Shown here: positions 1 to 9,443 of the stretch, in pieces
Layout of the letters: every line of letters begins with the position of its first letter
How positions within the stretch are numbered: the first letter of the stretch is position 1
Assembly (NCBI RefSeq): GCF_018682675.1
Contig: NZ_JAFMTR010000031.1
Location: 1 to 34,878 of the forward strand
Length of the DNA: 34,878 nt
Direction: 5' to 3'
DNA from: Sphingopyxis soli
GTDB lineage: Bacteria; Pseudomonadota; Alphaproteobacteria; Sphingomonadales; Sphingomonadaceae
Position numbers and translations under genes: made by a program
The notes under the pieces: model-generated
The model's input: only the letters and a program-made list of their open reading frames with translations
Database searches by the model: none
What the model was told of the DNA's origin: nothing

Positions 1-290
1 TGCGCCGGCGCGGGAGCCGCGGCGGCAGGCGCCGGAGCGGCCGCGGCCGCGCCGCCAGCCTCGACCGTCGCGATCACCGCGCCGACATTGACCGTGTCGC
101 CGACGCCGGCGAGTTGCTGGCCCATCACGCCCGCAACAGGCGACGGCACCTCGACCGCGACCTTGTCGGTTTCGAGGCTGGCGATCGGCTCGTCGAGCGC
201 AACCGCTTCGCCGGGCTTTTTCAGCCATTCGCCGATCGTCGCTTCGGTGACGCTTTCACCCAGGGTGGGGACTTTGACTTCGGTGCTCAT
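1..290 (-). CDS. sucB: Dihydrolipoyllysine succinyltransferase (2-oxoglutarate dehydrogenase E2), N-terminal part
   Basis: E2 core subunit of the 2-oxoglutarate dehydrogenase complex; only the first 96 codons lie inside the window. The protein begins [20 protein letters not shown], the start of a lipoyl domain. The lipoyl-lysine motif ETDKVAVEV follows at about residues 40-48, then VAGVMGQ and an Ala/Pro-rich linker that runs off the edge. Lipoyl domain plus Ala/Pro linker is the usual E2 layout, and the LGESVTEA opening is typical of the succinyltransferase rather than pyruvate E2. The ATG is at 288-290 with an AAGG-type ribosome site about 8 bases upstream. It lies 31 bp downstream of sucA and is almost certainly cotranscribed with it. 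The peripheral subunit-binding and catalytic domains are not visible. Confidence 0.95.
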   Translation of the reverse strand, partial: MSTEVKVPTLGESVTEATIGEWLKKPGEAVALDEPIASLETDKVAVEVPSPVAGVMGQQLAGVGDTVNVGAVIATVEAGGAAAAAPAPAAAAPAPA

Positions 291-321
291 CTTTTGCGTT
301 CCTTAGGGCTTAAGCTCTGGC

Positions 322-3144
322 TCAGGCTTTGTTCTTGGCGCGGCGGATTTCGGCGCGAACCGAAAGGCCGAGCGCGTCGGCGACGAGCGCCGACTGTTCG
401 GTCTGGTGACGGCTCATCAGGCCGGTCGCGGGCGATGCGGCGGCGGCACGGCCGGCGTAGCGCGGACGCATCCCCTTGAAACCGGCTTCCTTCAGCGCTT
501 CCTCGATAAAGGGTTCGACGAAGAACCAGCTGCCATTGTTGCGCGGCTCTTCCTGCGCCCACACCACCTCTTCGAGCTTCGGCATCCGCTTCAGCCGGAC
601 GGCAAGCGGTTCGCCGGGGAAGGGATAGATCTGCTCGATGCGGATGACCGTCGTGTCGGTCAGGCCCGCCGCATCGCGCGCTTCCATCAGGTCGTAGCCG
701 AGCTTGCCCGAACAGAGCACGACGCGCTTGATATCGGCGTCGGCGGGCGGGGTGCGGTCCGACATGATGCGGCGGAAATGCGCGTCGCCGATGAAGTCGG
801 AGCGCTGCGACACCGCCAGCTTGTGGCGGAGAAGCGACTTCGGCGTCATGATGATCAAGGGCTTCCTGAACGGGCGCAGCATCTGGCGGCGCAGGACGTG
901 GAAATAGTTCGACGGGGTCGAAATATTGCACACCTGGATATTGTCGCCCGCGCACAGCTGGAGGAAGCGTTCGAGACGCGCCGAGCTATGCTCGGGCCCC
1001 TGCCCTTCGTAGCCGTGCGGCAGCAGCATCACGAGGCCGTTGGCACGCAGCCACTTGGCCTCGCCCGCGGCGATGAACTGGTCGATCATGATCTGCGCGC
1101 CGTTGGCGAAGTCGCCGAACTGCGCTTCCCACAGGACGAGGCTCTTCGGATCGGCCATGGCATAGCCATATTCGAAACCGAGCACGCCATATTCGGAGAG
1201 CGGGCTGTCGAGCACCTCGAACCGGCCGTGGGGCACGGTGGTGAGCGGGATATATTTGTGCTCGTCCTTCTGGTCGACCCAGACGGCGTGGCGCTGGCTG
1301 AAGGTGCCGCGGCCCGAATCCTGGCCCGACAGGCGCACCTGATAGCCCTCGCTGAGCAGCGTGCCGAAGGCGAGCGCCTCGGACGTCGCCCAATCGAAGA
1401 TTTCGGTATCGCTCTTGTCGGCAAACATCGCGGCGCGGCCGTCGATCACGCGGCGCAGCGTCTTGTGCACCTCGAGGTCGGCGGGGATCGTCGTCAGCGT
1501 GCGGCCGATCGCGTCGAACAATTTGTCCGAGACGCCCGTCGCAATGTTGCGGCGCGCACCTTCGGGATCGGTCGGGGCATAGAGACCCGACCAGCGGCCC
1601 GCGAACCAGTCCGCCTTGTTCGGCTTGTAGCTTTTGGCCGAGTCGAAATCGCTCTCGAGCTGCGCAACGAATTCGGCGCGGCGGGCGTCGGCCCAGCCGG
1701 CGTCGATCACGCCCTCGGCCTCCAGCTTCGCGGCGCAAAGCTGCGACACCGGCGGATGCTTGCGGATGCGTTCGTACATCAGCGGCTGCGTGAACGAAGG
1801 CTCGTCGCCCTCATTGTGGCCGAAGCGGCGATAGCACCACATGTCGATCACGACGTCGCGCTTGAAACGCTGACGGAAGTCGATCGCCAGCTTGCACGCA
1901 AAGGTCACCGCCTCGGGATCGTCGCCGTTGACGTGCAGGATCGGCGCCTGGACGCCCTTGGCGACGTCCGACGGATAGGGCGACGAGCGTGCGAACTGCG
2001 GGCTGGTCGTAAAACCGATCTGGTTGTTGACGATGAAGTGGATGCAGCCGCCGGTGTTGTAGCCGCGAATGCCCGAGAAGCCGAGGCATTCCCACACGAT
2101 CCCCTGCCCCGCGAAGGCCGCGTCGCCGTGGATCAGCACCGGCAGCACCTGCTCGTGCTTGTCGAGGTCGTCGCGCACCACTTGCTGGGCGCGCACCTTG
2201 CCGAGCACGACCGGATCGACCGCCTCGAGGTGCGAGGGGTTGGGGACGAGCGACATATGCACCGAAATGCCGTCGAACTCGCGGTCGGTCGAGGTGCCGA
2301 GGTGATATTTGACGTCGCCCGAACCGCCGATGTCGTCGGGATTCGCCGAGCCGCCGGCAAATTCGTGGAAGATCACCTTGTACGGCTTGGCCATGACGTT
2401 CGCGAGCATGTTGAGGCGCCCGCGGTGCGCCATGCCATAGACGATTTCCTTCACGCCATATTGGCCGCCATATTTGATGATCGATTCCATCGCCGGAATC
2501 ATCGATTCGCCGCCATCGAGCCCGAAGCGCTTCGTCCCGACATATTTGCGCGCGAGGAATTTCTCCCACTCCTCGGCCTGGATCACCTTGTTCAGGATCG
2601 CCTGCTTGCCGCGCTGGCTGAATTCGATGATCTTGTCGGCGCCCTCCATCCGTTCCTGCAGGAACTGGCGCTCCTCGATGTCGGCGATGTGCATATATTC
2701 AAGGCCGACATTGCCGCAGTAGTTCGCGCGCAGGATCGCCACGATCTCGCGAATCGTCGCCTTTTCGAGGCCGAGGGTGCCGCCGATCCAGATCGGCCGG
2801 TCCTGATCGGCGCCGACGAAGCCATGATATTCGGGCGTGAGATCGGCGGGCAATTCGCGCGTGCTGAGGCCCAGCGGGTCGAGGTTCGCCGCCAGATGGC
2901 CGCGGACGCGATAGGTGCGGATCAGCATCATCGCGCGGATCGAATCGTTCGCCGCACGCTCGACCTCGGCGTTCGACAAGGGCGCGCCGGCTTTTGCCGC
3001 CGCCGCCTTCACCGCAACCTGCATCTGCTGCGGATCGAGCGCGGCGGTCAGGTCGTCGCTGTCGATCGGCGGCCAGTTCTTCGGTGCCCAGCTGGGACCG
3101 GCCTGCGGTTCGTCGACGTCGAAGCTTTGTCGTTCGAGGTTCAT
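322..3144 (-). CDS. sucA: 2-oxoglutarate dehydrogenase E1 component
   Basis: Thiamine-diphosphate-dependent E1 subunit that decarboxylates 2-oxoglutarate and passes the succinyl group to the E2 lipoyl arm. The product is 940 residues, within the usual 930-950. Visible family blocks are AHRGRLNMLANV, HGDAAFAGQG, NNQIGFTTSPQFARSS, RRFGHNEGDEPSF (ThDP/Mg region), SQRHAVWVDQ and the C-terminal EEPRNNGSWFFVEP. The chosen start, MNLERQSFDVDEPQ at 3144, excludes 30 upstream codons that would translate the intergenic palindromic repeat (PRLRGGA and similar). Its ribosome site is weak. The upstream neighbour on the same strand is a GIY-YIG endonuclease gene rather than sucD directly, so transcription from mdh-sucD must cross that insertion. 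Confidence 0.98.
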   Translation of the reverse strand: MNLERQSFDVDEPQAGPSWAPKNWPPIDSDDLTAALDPQQMQVAVKAAAAKAGAPLSNAEVERAANDSIRAMMLIRTYRVRGHLAANLDPLGLSTRELPADLTPEYHGFVGADQDRPIWIGGTLGLEKATIREIVAILRANYCGNVGLEYMHIADIEERQFLQERMEGADKIIEFSQRGKQAILNKVIQAEEWEKFLARKYVGTKRFGLDGGESMIPAMESIIKYGGQYGVKEIVYGMAHRGRLNMLANVMAKPYKVIFHEFAGGSANPDDIGGSGDVKYHLGTSTDREFDGISVHMSLVPNPSHLEAVDPVVLGKVRAQQVVRDDLDKHEQVLPVLIHGDAAFAGQGIVWECLGFSGIRGYNTGGCIHFIVNNQIGFTTSPQFARSSPYPSDVAKGVQAPILHVNGDDPEAVTFACKLAIDFRQRFKRDVVIDMWCYRRFGHNEGDEPSFTQPLMYERIRKHPPVSQLCAAKLEAEGVIDAGWADARRAEFVAQLESDFDSAKSYKPNKADWFAGRWSGLYAPTDPEGARRNIATGVSDKLFDAIGRTLTTIPADLEVHKTLRRVIDGRAAMFADKSDTEIFDWATSEALAFGTLLSEGYQVRLSGQDSGRGTFSQRHAVWVDQKDEHKYIPLTTVPHGRFEVLDSPLSEYGVLGFEYGYAMADPKSLVLWEAQFGDFANGAQIMIDQFIAAGEAKWLRANGLVMLLPHGYEGQGPEHSSARLERFLQLCAGDNIQVCNISTPSNYFHVLRRQMLRPFRKPLIIMTPKSLLRHKLAVSQRSDFIGDAHFRRIMSDRTPPADADIKRVVLCSGKLGYDLMEARDAAGLTDTTVIRIEQIYPFPGEPLAVRLKRMPKLEEVVWAQEEPRNNGSWFFVEPFIEEALKEAGFKGMRPRYAGRAAAASPATGLMSRHQTEQSALVADALGLSVRAEIRRAKNKA

Positions 3145-3160
3145 AATCTTACACTCGCTG

Positions 3161-3187
3161 TGCCCCTGCGAAGGCAGGGATGATGTC
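3161..3187. repeat. Degenerate copy of the GC-rich palindromic repeat upstream of sucA
   Basis: The stretch GTGCCCCTGCGAAGGCAGGG followed by a GTCCAT-like end resembles the left half of the 67-bp repeats at 3209 and 3585 and the left arm of the element at 4582. It lies just upstream of the sucA ribosome site and forms part of its leader. Confidence 0.55.
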
Positions 3188-3208
3188 CATACAATACTCA
3201 ACGCTCGC

Positions 3209-3275
3209 GCTCCCCCGCGAAGGCGGGGGTCCAAGCAACCTCGCTATGGATCCCCGCCTTCGCGGGGAAACACGA
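3209..3275. repeat. 67-bp palindromic repeat, copy 1, downstream flank of the GIY-YIG gene
   Basis: Starts GCTCCCCCGCGAAGGCGGGG and ends with CCCCGCCTTCGCGGGG plus AAACACGA. The two halves are inverted complements, so it can fold as a long hairpin. A second copy of identical length in the same orientation lies at 3585-3651, differing at only a few central positions. The TAG stop of the GIY-YIG gene (3276-3278) abuts the repeat edge exactly. Repeats of this type are widespread between genes in sphingomonad genomes, which is known in general terms; the copy number here cannot be judged from the window. Confidence 0.85.
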
Positions 3276-3566
3276 CTAAACCAATGTCTCAAACAAATCG
3301 GCCCACTCGGGATTCCGCTCTTCAATGCGCGCAATCTTCCACGCCCGGTTCCATTTCTTCATTCGCGCCTCAAACTGCCGGGCGTCATGGATGCTCTCGA
3401 ATGCCTCGAACCAGACCAGCAGCTTGCAGCCATATTCCTTCGTAAATCCTTCGATCACGCCCTCACGGTGTTGCCACACCCGTTGCGGCAGATCGGTCGT
3501 CACACCGATATATATGGTCCCGTTTTTCCGGCTTGCCATGATGTAGACAAAGCCTGGCCGAACCAT
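3276..3566 (-). CDS. Small GIY-YIG superfamily endonuclease
   Basis: A 96-residue single-domain protein of the GIY-YIG (UPF0213/YhbQ-like) family. It opens MVRPGFVYIMASRKNGTIYI: the GIY-equivalent YIM is at residues 8-10 and YIG at 19-21. These are followed by the conserved Arg29 and His33 (LPQRVWQH), the metal-binding Glu66 in QFEARMK, and the KKWNRAWKIARIE and PEWADL tail typical of these proteins. The start at 3566 is set by a GGGAG ribosome site and by the GIY motif starting within ten residues; an earlier ATG would translate the repeat. The gene lies between two 67-bp direct repeats inside the sucD-sucA interval. Family members may act in DNA repair or as selfish endonucleases; the substrate is unknown. 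Confidence 0.9.
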   Translation of the reverse strand: MVRPGFVYIMASRKNGTIYIGVTTDLPQRVWQHREGVIEGFTKEYGCKLLVWFEAFESIHDARQFEARMKKWNRAWKIARIEERNPEWADLFETLV

Positions 3567-3584
3567 CTCACATCTCCCTTCCGT

Positions 3585-3651
3585 GCTCCCCCGCGAAGGC
3601 GGGGGTCCATGCAACCGCGCAATGGATCCCCGCCTTCGCGGGGAAACACGA
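3585..3651. repeat. 67-bp palindromic repeat, copy 2, upstream flank of the GIY-YIG gene
   Basis: A direct repeat of 3209-3275 with the same ends (GCTCCCCCGCGAAGGCGGGG to GGGGAAACACGA) and near-identical centre. It lies immediately upstream of the GIY-YIG ribosome site and downstream of the sucD stop. With copy 1 it makes a repeat-gene-repeat cassette of about 440 bp. Confidence 0.85.
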
Positions 3652-3671
3652 ATTGGGAGACGGCCTGAAAA

Positions 3672-4562
3672 TCAGACGCGTTCCTTCAGCACTTCGGCGA
3701 GCGTCGTGCCGAGTTCCGACGGGCTCGCCGACACCTTGATGCCCGCCGCCTCCATCGCCGCGATCTTGCTCTCGGCGTCGCCCTTGCCGCCCGACACGAT
3801 CGCGCCCGCGTGGCCCATGCGGCGGCCCGGAGGTGCGGTGCGGCCTGCAATGAAGCCGGCCATCGGCTTCTTGCGGCCGCGCTTGGCTTCGTCGATCAGG
3901 AACTGCGCCGCCTGTTCCTCGGCGTCGCCGCCGATTTCGCCGATCATGATGATGCTCTTCGTGGCGTCATCGGCGAGGAAGAGTTCGAGCACGTCGATGA
4001 AGTTGGTGCCGTTGACCGGGTCGCCGCCGATGCCGACCGCGGTGGTCTGGCCGAGCCCGACGTTCGAGGTCTGGAACACCGCTTCATAGGTCAGCGTGCC
4101 CGAGCGCGAGACGACGCCGACGCTGCCCTTCTTGAAGATGTTGCCGGGCATGATGCCGATCTTGCATTCTTCGGGGGTCAGCACGCCGGGGCAGTTCGGC
4201 CCGATCAGCCGCGACTTCGAGCCCGACAGAGCGCGCTTCACCTTGACCATGTCGAGCACCGGGATGCCTTCGGTGATCGCGACGATCAGCTCGATCTCGG
4301 CGTCGATCGCCTCGAGGATCGAATCGGCGGCGAACGGCGGCGGCACATAGATGACCGACGCGGTCGCGCCGGTCGCATGCTTCGCTTCCTCGACGGTGTT
4401 GAACATCGGCAGGCCGATGTGCGTCGTGCCGCCCTTGCCCGGCGTCACGCCGCCGACCATCTGCGTGCCGTAGGCGAGCGCCTGTTCGGTGTGGAAGGTG
4501 CCGGTGGCGCCGGTCATCCCTTGCGTGATGACCTTGGTATTCTTGTCGATGAGGATGCTCAT
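3672..4562 (-). CDS. sucD: Succinyl-CoA ligase, alpha subunit
   Basis: Alpha subunit of succinyl-CoA synthetase, which converts succinyl-CoA to succinate with nucleotide triphosphate formation through a phosphohistidine. The product is 296 residues, standard for the family. It starts [20 protein letters not shown]. The CoA-binding Rossmann part includes [14 protein letters not shown] (residues 32-45). GPNCPG (121-126) and SRSGTLTYE (152-160) match the family. The active-site phosphohistidine is His251 in [23 protein letters not shown] ribosome site lies about 9 bases before the ATG at 4562; eleven codons further upstream remain open but lack a site. It sits between mdh and sucA. The partner gene sucC, often adjacent to sucD, is not in the window. 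Confidence 0.97.
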   Translation of the reverse strand: MSILIDKNTKVITQGMTGATGTFHTEQALAYGTQMVGGVTPGKGGTTHIGLPMFNTVEEAKHATGATASVIYVPPPFAADSILEAIDAEIELIVAITEGIPVLDMVKVKRALSGSKSRLIGPNCPGVLTPEECKIGIMPGNIFKKGSVGVVSRSGTLTYEAVFQTSNVGLGQTTAVGIGGDPVNGTNFIDVLELFLADDATKSIIMIGEIGGDAEEQAAQFLIDEAKRGRKKPMAGFIAGRTAPPGRRMGHAGAIVSGGKGDAESKIAAMEAAGIKVSASPSELGTTLAEVLKERV

Positions 4563-4581
4563 ACACTGACTTCCGTTTTCT

Positions 4582-4681
4582 GTGCGCCCCTCCAAAGGCA
4601 GGGACTCTCTCCAGACATTGGTCCACCGGCGATCCTATTTCGAGAGCGCCGGCGATGGGCCCCCGCCTTCGCGGGGGCACA
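4582..4681. repeat. Inverted-repeat element between mdh and sucD
   Basis: The left arm contains GTGCGCCCCTCCAAAGGCAG and the right arm (about 4659-4680) contains CCCCCGCCTTCGCGGGGGCAC. They are imperfect inverted complements separated by about 55 bp and belong to the same repeat family as 3209-3275. The element fills most of the mdh-sucD gap and would be transcribed in the mdh-suc message. Confidence 0.65.
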
Positions 4682-4686
4682 GCAAC

Positions 4687-5927
<1,241 letters not shown>

Positions 5928-7070
5928 TCATCCCGTCAGGGAAGGGCCGCCCGCGGCGTCATCCTGGCCATGGCCCAGCGCCAGATAGTCGTCCGACTGC
6001 ATCTCCGACAAACGGCTCGCCGTGCGCTCGAACTCGAACGCGCCGTCGCCGGCGACATAGAGTTCGTCGGGCATCGCCGCCGCGCTGGCGAGCAGCTTGA
6101 CCTTATATTCGTAGAGCGCGTCGACCAGGGTCACGAAGCGCGCTGCCTCGTTGCGGTTCTCGGGCCCCATCCGCGGGATACCGACGATGATGACCGCATG
6201 AAAATGGCGCGCCACCGCGAGATAGTCCGACGCCCCGCGTGCCTCGCCACAGAGGCGTTTGAACGAAAACACCGCGACGCCCTTCAGCGCCTTCGGCACG
6301 TGCAACGTCCGCCCGCCGCCGACATCGAGGTCGAGCGTCGGCACATTGGCGCGATCCTCGGGCGGATAGTCGGTGAGGCGAAAGAAGGCCGCCGAAAGTG
6401 CGGCGCTCGCCGCATCGTCGGCGGGCACGAACCATCGCGCGCCGTCGCCCAGCCGGTCGCGGCGATAGTCGGTCGGGCCGTTCAAACCCATCACGTCGAG
6501 CCTCGCCTCGATCAGCGCGATGAAGGGCAGGAAATGCTCGCGGTTGAGCCCGTCCTTGTAGAGATCCTTCGGCGGCCGGTTCGAGGTCGCGACGACCGTC
6601 ACGCCCTTGTCGATCAGCGCGGTGAACAGGCGCGAGAGGATCATCGCGTCGGCGCTGTTGTTCACCACCATCTCGTCGAAGGCGAGGCAGCGGACATCCT
6701 GCGTCAGCGCCGCCGCGACCTGCGGGATCGGGTCGCCGCTCTCGGTCTTCCTGACCTCGCGCATCCGCGCATGAACGTCGAGCATGAAGGCGTGGAAATG
6801 TACGCGCCGCTTCCGCTGGATGTGGAGCTGGTCGTAGAACAGGTCCATCAGCATCGACTTGCCGCGCCCGACCGCGCCCCACAGATAGACGCCGCGCGGG
6901 CTGTCGGGCTTGCGGCCCGCGATCCGCCACAGCAGGCTGCCGCGCGGCGGCGCCGCCTCGAGCTCCTCCTGCAAGCGGTCGAGCCGCACCGCTGCGCCGC
7001 GCTGCTCGGGATCGGGCTTGAGTTCGCCCGACGCGACCAGCCGGTCATAAGCGGCGAGGACGCCGGTCAC
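5928..7070 (-). CDS. zapE: Cell division ATPase ZapE (AFG1 family)
   Basis: A 380-residue P-loop ATPase of the AFG1/ZapE family, which in E. coli associates with the Z-ring and is homologous to mitochondrial Afg1/Lace1. The Walker A motif GAVGRGKS is at residues 65-72 after VYLW. RRVHFHAFMLDVH follows at about 88-100, then Walker B LAFDEM (129-134) and the sensor-like ATSNRPPKDLYKDGL. The start is GTG at 7068-7070, which overlaps the TGA of the thioesterase gene by 4 bases (GTGA), so translational coupling is likely. It is the last gene of the sdhB-MBL-thioesterase-zapE unit. Confidence 0.93.
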   Translation of the reverse strand: MTGVLAAYDRLVASGELKPDPEQRGAAVRLDRLQEELEAAPPRGSLLWRIAGRKPDSPRGVYLWGAVGRGKSMLMDLFYDQLHIQRKRRVHFHAFMLDVHARMREVRKTESGDPIPQVAAALTQDVRCLAFDEMVVNNSADAMILSRLFTALIDKGVTVVATSNRPPKDLYKDGLNREHFLPFIALIEARLDVMGLNGPTDYRRDRLGDGARWFVPADDAASAALSAAFFRLTDYPPEDRANVPTLDLDVGGGRTLHVPKALKGVAVFSFKRLCGEARGASDYLAVARHFHAVIIVGIPRMGPENRNEAARFVTLVDALYEYKVKLLASAAAMPDELYVAGDGAFEFERTASRLSEMQSDDYLALGHGQDDAAGGPSLTG

Positions 7071-7558
7071 TTCCTGCTCGCCTTGCGGATCGTCCCGGCG
7101 AAAGTCAGGACGATATGGCTGTCGCCTTCGCCCTGCACGACGAGGCCGCGCAGGAAGATCAGCCGCCCGGTCTCGCGCACCAGCTCGACGATCGCGTCGA
7201 GCGGCTCGCCCACGCGCCCCGCGCCGACGAATTGCGTCGAGAGATCAAGCGTCACCGAATGGCCGGCGTCGAGCGAGCCGAACTGGTGCGACGCCGCGAA
7301 CAGCCCGACATCGACCAGCGCCAGCGTCACCGCGCCGTGAACATTGTCGCCCAGATTGCTGTGCCGACGCTCGGGCAACATCCGCACCCGTGCGCGCGGA
7401 CGGCCGTCCTCGGTCGGGCGTTCGGAGCGCACCGACAGCGGCTCGATGAAGCTGTTGAAACGGTCCTTGTCCTTGAGGTTCCAGCTGATCCAGCCACCGT
7501 CCAGCTCCTCGGCGCTGAAATTTTCGCGGCGCTTCGGCTCCTCGATCCCGTCATTCAT
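7067..7558 (-). CDS. PaaI-type hotdog-fold thioesterase
   Basis: A 163-residue hotdog-fold protein of the PaaI/YdiI-like acyl-CoA thioesterase group. The diagnostic stretch RRHSNLGDNVHGAVTLALVD is at residues 64-83, with His66, Asn68, the HG pair at 74-75 and Asp83 in the expected pattern. The rest (HSVTLDLSTQFVGAGRVGEPLDA) is the second half of the fold. The start, MNDGIEEPKR at 7558, overlaps the upstream MBL gene stop (ATGA). The acyl substrate cannot be read from sequence. Its position between an MBL-fold lipoprotein and zapE suggests cotranscription with sdhB. Confidence 0.85.
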   Translation of the reverse strand: MNDGIEEPKRRENFSAEELDGGWISWNLKDKDRFNSFIEPLSVRSERPTEDGRPRARVRMLPERRHSNLGDNVHGAVTLALVDVGLFAASHQFGSLDAGHSVTLDLSTQFVGAGRVGEPLDAIVELVRETGRLIFLRGLVVQGEGDSHIVLTFAGTIRKASRK

Positions 7559-8535
7559 GCCCTGCAATATCCGTCCAGTTTCCCCGAGCGTATCAGCTCG
7601 CCATAATAATCGGCCATCGCCCTGGCGCGCGGCGTGTCGTCCGCGATCCACTTCGCGGCGCCCGTCAGCCAGCCGGCCGAACAGCCCTCAAGCGCGCCCG
7701 TGCCGCGCGCGCAAGCGATAAAGTCGACGAAAGCGCGACGCCAGATGGCAAAATCGGCGATCGGCATGATCGGGCCATGCCCGGGCACGACCTGCTCGGC
7801 CCCCGAAGCCGCCACCTCGTCGAGCGCCTTCAGCCAACCCTCGGGGCAGGCGGTATCGAGAAACGGCACCGGCACGGTTACGAGATCGCCGACGATCGCG
7901 CGCCTCTCCGCCGCGTCGTAGATCCAGAGGTCGCGCTCCGTCACGGCGTTGCGTGCGACGCGCAGTGAGAGCGGCCGCCCGGCGATGGCCGTATCGCGCG
8001 ATTCGTCGACAACGACATCGGGCCTGAGCTCGGCGCCCCGCGCGATCGTCGCGAGATCGCCCTCGACGGCGGGCACCGCGGCCGCAGGAATCGCGCCCTC
8101 GGCCAGCGCCTTGCGCGACGCTTCGGCGCTTTTCGCGAGGAAGCCGGTCAGCGCGCCGTCGATCGCCGAGGTGCCATAGACCTTGATATCGGGAAAGGCC
8201 GCCTTCAGCGCCGGATTGCCGCTGACATGGTCGAGATGCCAGTGCGTGTTGATGATCGCGACGGGCGTCATCCCGATCCCGCTGAACCCCTGACGGATCA
8301 GGGTGAGATGCTCGGCGTGGCGCCCGCTGTCGATCAGAAGGGCGCCCCCGGGCCCGTAGAGGATCAGGCTGTTGCCGTCGGGCAAGCGGCCGGGCGGAAA
8401 CGTCCCGCCGATCAGGAAGGTCGCGCCGCCGATGCCGTGCGCATAGGCGCGCGGCGGCGGCACGGTTTCGACGGCGGATTTTGCAGCGCAGCCAGCCAGC
8501 CCCAGCGCGATCAGCGCTGGCAGCCAGCGGCGCAT
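7555..8535 (-). CDS. Metallo-beta-lactamase-fold lipoprotein hydrolase
   Basis: A 326-residue protein with a lipoprotein signal peptide: positively charged start MRRW, hydrophobic LPALIALGL and lipobox LAGC with Cys16 as the predicted acylated residue. The mature part is an MBL domain with the metal-binding motif NTHWHLDH (His98, His100, Asp102, His103). Further likely ligands are in VPGHGPIMP and in the IVGDLV block. It probably acts in the periplasm as a hydrolase; the substrate is unknown, and it should not be read as an antibiotic resistance enzyme without further evidence. Its ATG shares one base with the sdhB TGA (TGATG), and its end overlaps the thioesterase start. Confidence 0.85.
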   Translation of the reverse strand: MRRWLPALIALGLAGCAAKSAVETVPPPRAYAHGIGGATFLIGGTFPPGRLPDGNSLILYGPGGALLIDSGRHAEHLTLIRQGFSGIGMTPVAIINTHWHLDHVSGNPALKAAFPDIKVYGTSAIDGALTGFLAKSAEASRKALAEGAIPAAAVPAVEGDLATIARGAELRPDVVVDESRDTAIAGRPLSLRVARNAVTERDLWIYDAAERRAIVGDLVTVPVPFLDTACPEGWLKALDEVAASGAEQVVPGHGPIMPIADFAIWRRAFVDFIACARGTGALEGCSAGWLTGAAKWIADDTPRARAMADYYGELIRSGKLDGYCRA

Positions 8536-9317
8536 CAGACCTGCCGCTCGGCTTCCAGCTTCTTGATCTCGGCGATCGCGCGGGCGGGGCTCAGCCCCTT
8601 CGGGCAAGCGTTCGAGCAGTTCATGATCGTGTGGCAGCGATAGAGGCGGAAGGGGTCTTCCAGCTCGTCGAGCCGTTCGCCGGTATATTCGTCGCGGCTG
8701 TCGGCCAGCCAGCGATACGCCTGAAGCAGGATCGCCGGGCCGAGGAACTTGTCGCTGTTCCACCAATAGCTCGGGCAGCTCGTCGAGCAGCAGGCGCAGA
8801 GGATGCACTCATAGAGGCCATCGAGCTTCTCGCGCTCGGCGGGCGACTGGAGGCGCTCCTTGCCGCTCGGGGTCGTCGTCTTGGTCTTCAGCCAGGGCTC
8901 GATCGACGCATATTGTGCATAGAAATGGGTGAAGTCGGGAACGAGATCCTTGATGACTTCCATGTGCGGCAACGGGGTGATCTGGATGTCGCCCTTCAGA
9001 TCCTCGATCGCGGTCGTACAGGCGAGGCCGTTCTTGCCGTTCATGTTCATCGAACAGCTGCCGCAGATGCCTTCGCGGCACGAGCGGCGGAAGGTCAGGG
9101 TCGAGTCCTGCTCGCTCTTCATCTTGATCAGCGCATCGAGCACCATCGGGCCGCATTTTTCGAGATCGATCTCGAACGTGTCGAAATGCGGGTTCTCGCG
9201 CTTGTCGGGATCGTAGCGATAGACCTTGAACTTCCGGACTTTGGTCGCGCCCTCGGCCTTGTGGACCGTCCCGCCCTTTTTCGGGCGGCTGTTCCTGGGC
9301 AGACGAAATTCGGCCAT
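8535..9317 (-). CDS. sdhB: Succinate dehydrogenase iron-sulfur subunit
   Basis: Iron-sulfur subunit of succinate dehydrogenase (complex II), carrying electrons from the flavoprotein SdhA to the membrane quinone site. The product is 260 residues. All three cluster sites are present: [2Fe-2S] ligands Cys80, Cys85, Cys88 and Cys100 (CREGICGSC), then [12 protein letters not shown] (Cys171, 174, 177, 181), and [14 protein letters not shown] (Cys228, 234, 238) for the [4Fe-4S] and [3Fe-4S] clusters. The start [16 protein letters not shown] has an AAGGGAG ribosome site. It is the first gene of a minus-strand unit; the sequence upstream belongs to an opposite-strand flippase, so sdhC, sdhD and sdhA must lie elsewhere. 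Confidence 0.97.
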   Translation of the reverse strand: MAEFRLPRNSRPKKGGTVHKAEGATKVRKFKVYRYDPDKRENPHFDTFEIDLEKCGPMVLDALIKMKSEQDSTLTFRRSCREGICGSCSMNMNGKNGLACTTAIEDLKGDIQITPLPHMEVIKDLVPDFTHFYAQYASIEPWLKTKTTTPSGKERLQSPAEREKLDGLYECILCACCSTSCPSYWWNSDKFLGPAILLQAYRWLADSRDEYTGERLDELEDPFRLYRCHTIMNCSNACPKGLSPARAIAEIKKLEAERQV

Positions 9318-9347
9318 GTCTCTGGCTCCCTTGATGCAGTCGCGGTC

Positions 9348-9376
9348 GGACTAGACCCGAAAGACGGAGTCGACAA
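9348..9376 (-). promoter_or_regulatory. Candidate promoter of sdhB
   Basis: On the minus strand, TTGTCG (9371-9376) and TAGTCC (9348-9353) are spaced by 17 bp and lie about 30 bp upstream of the sdhB start. The -35 box is reasonable and the -10 box is weak, so this is tentative. Confidence 0.3.
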
Positions 9377-9443
9377 GGGGTTCATGTTCGCAAAGGCGAA
9401 AGCCGCTGGCACCCGTCCGCGCAAGCCGCTAGGGCCGCAGCCG

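Noticed and set aside
406..3183. A 925-codon open frame antisense to sucA
   Set aside because: Same GC-bias effect. Its composition is Arg/Ala/His-rich without recognisable motifs, and sucA on the other strand is certain.
3567..3614. Upstream extension of the GIY-YIG protein
   Set aside because: The extra 16 codons encode the repeat (PPPSRGS). The internal ATG has the ribosome site and places the motif at the usual distance.
3180..3668. Plus-strand open frame across the GIY-YIG gene and both repeats
   Set aside because: It translates the palindromic repeats (PREGGGP and PRLRGET patterns) and runs antisense to a protein with intact GIY-YIG motifs.
7555..8535. Reading the MBL-fold gene as an antibiotic beta-lactamase
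   Set aside because: The HxHxDH motif is common to many hydrolases, and the operon context with sdhB and zapE does not suggest resistance.
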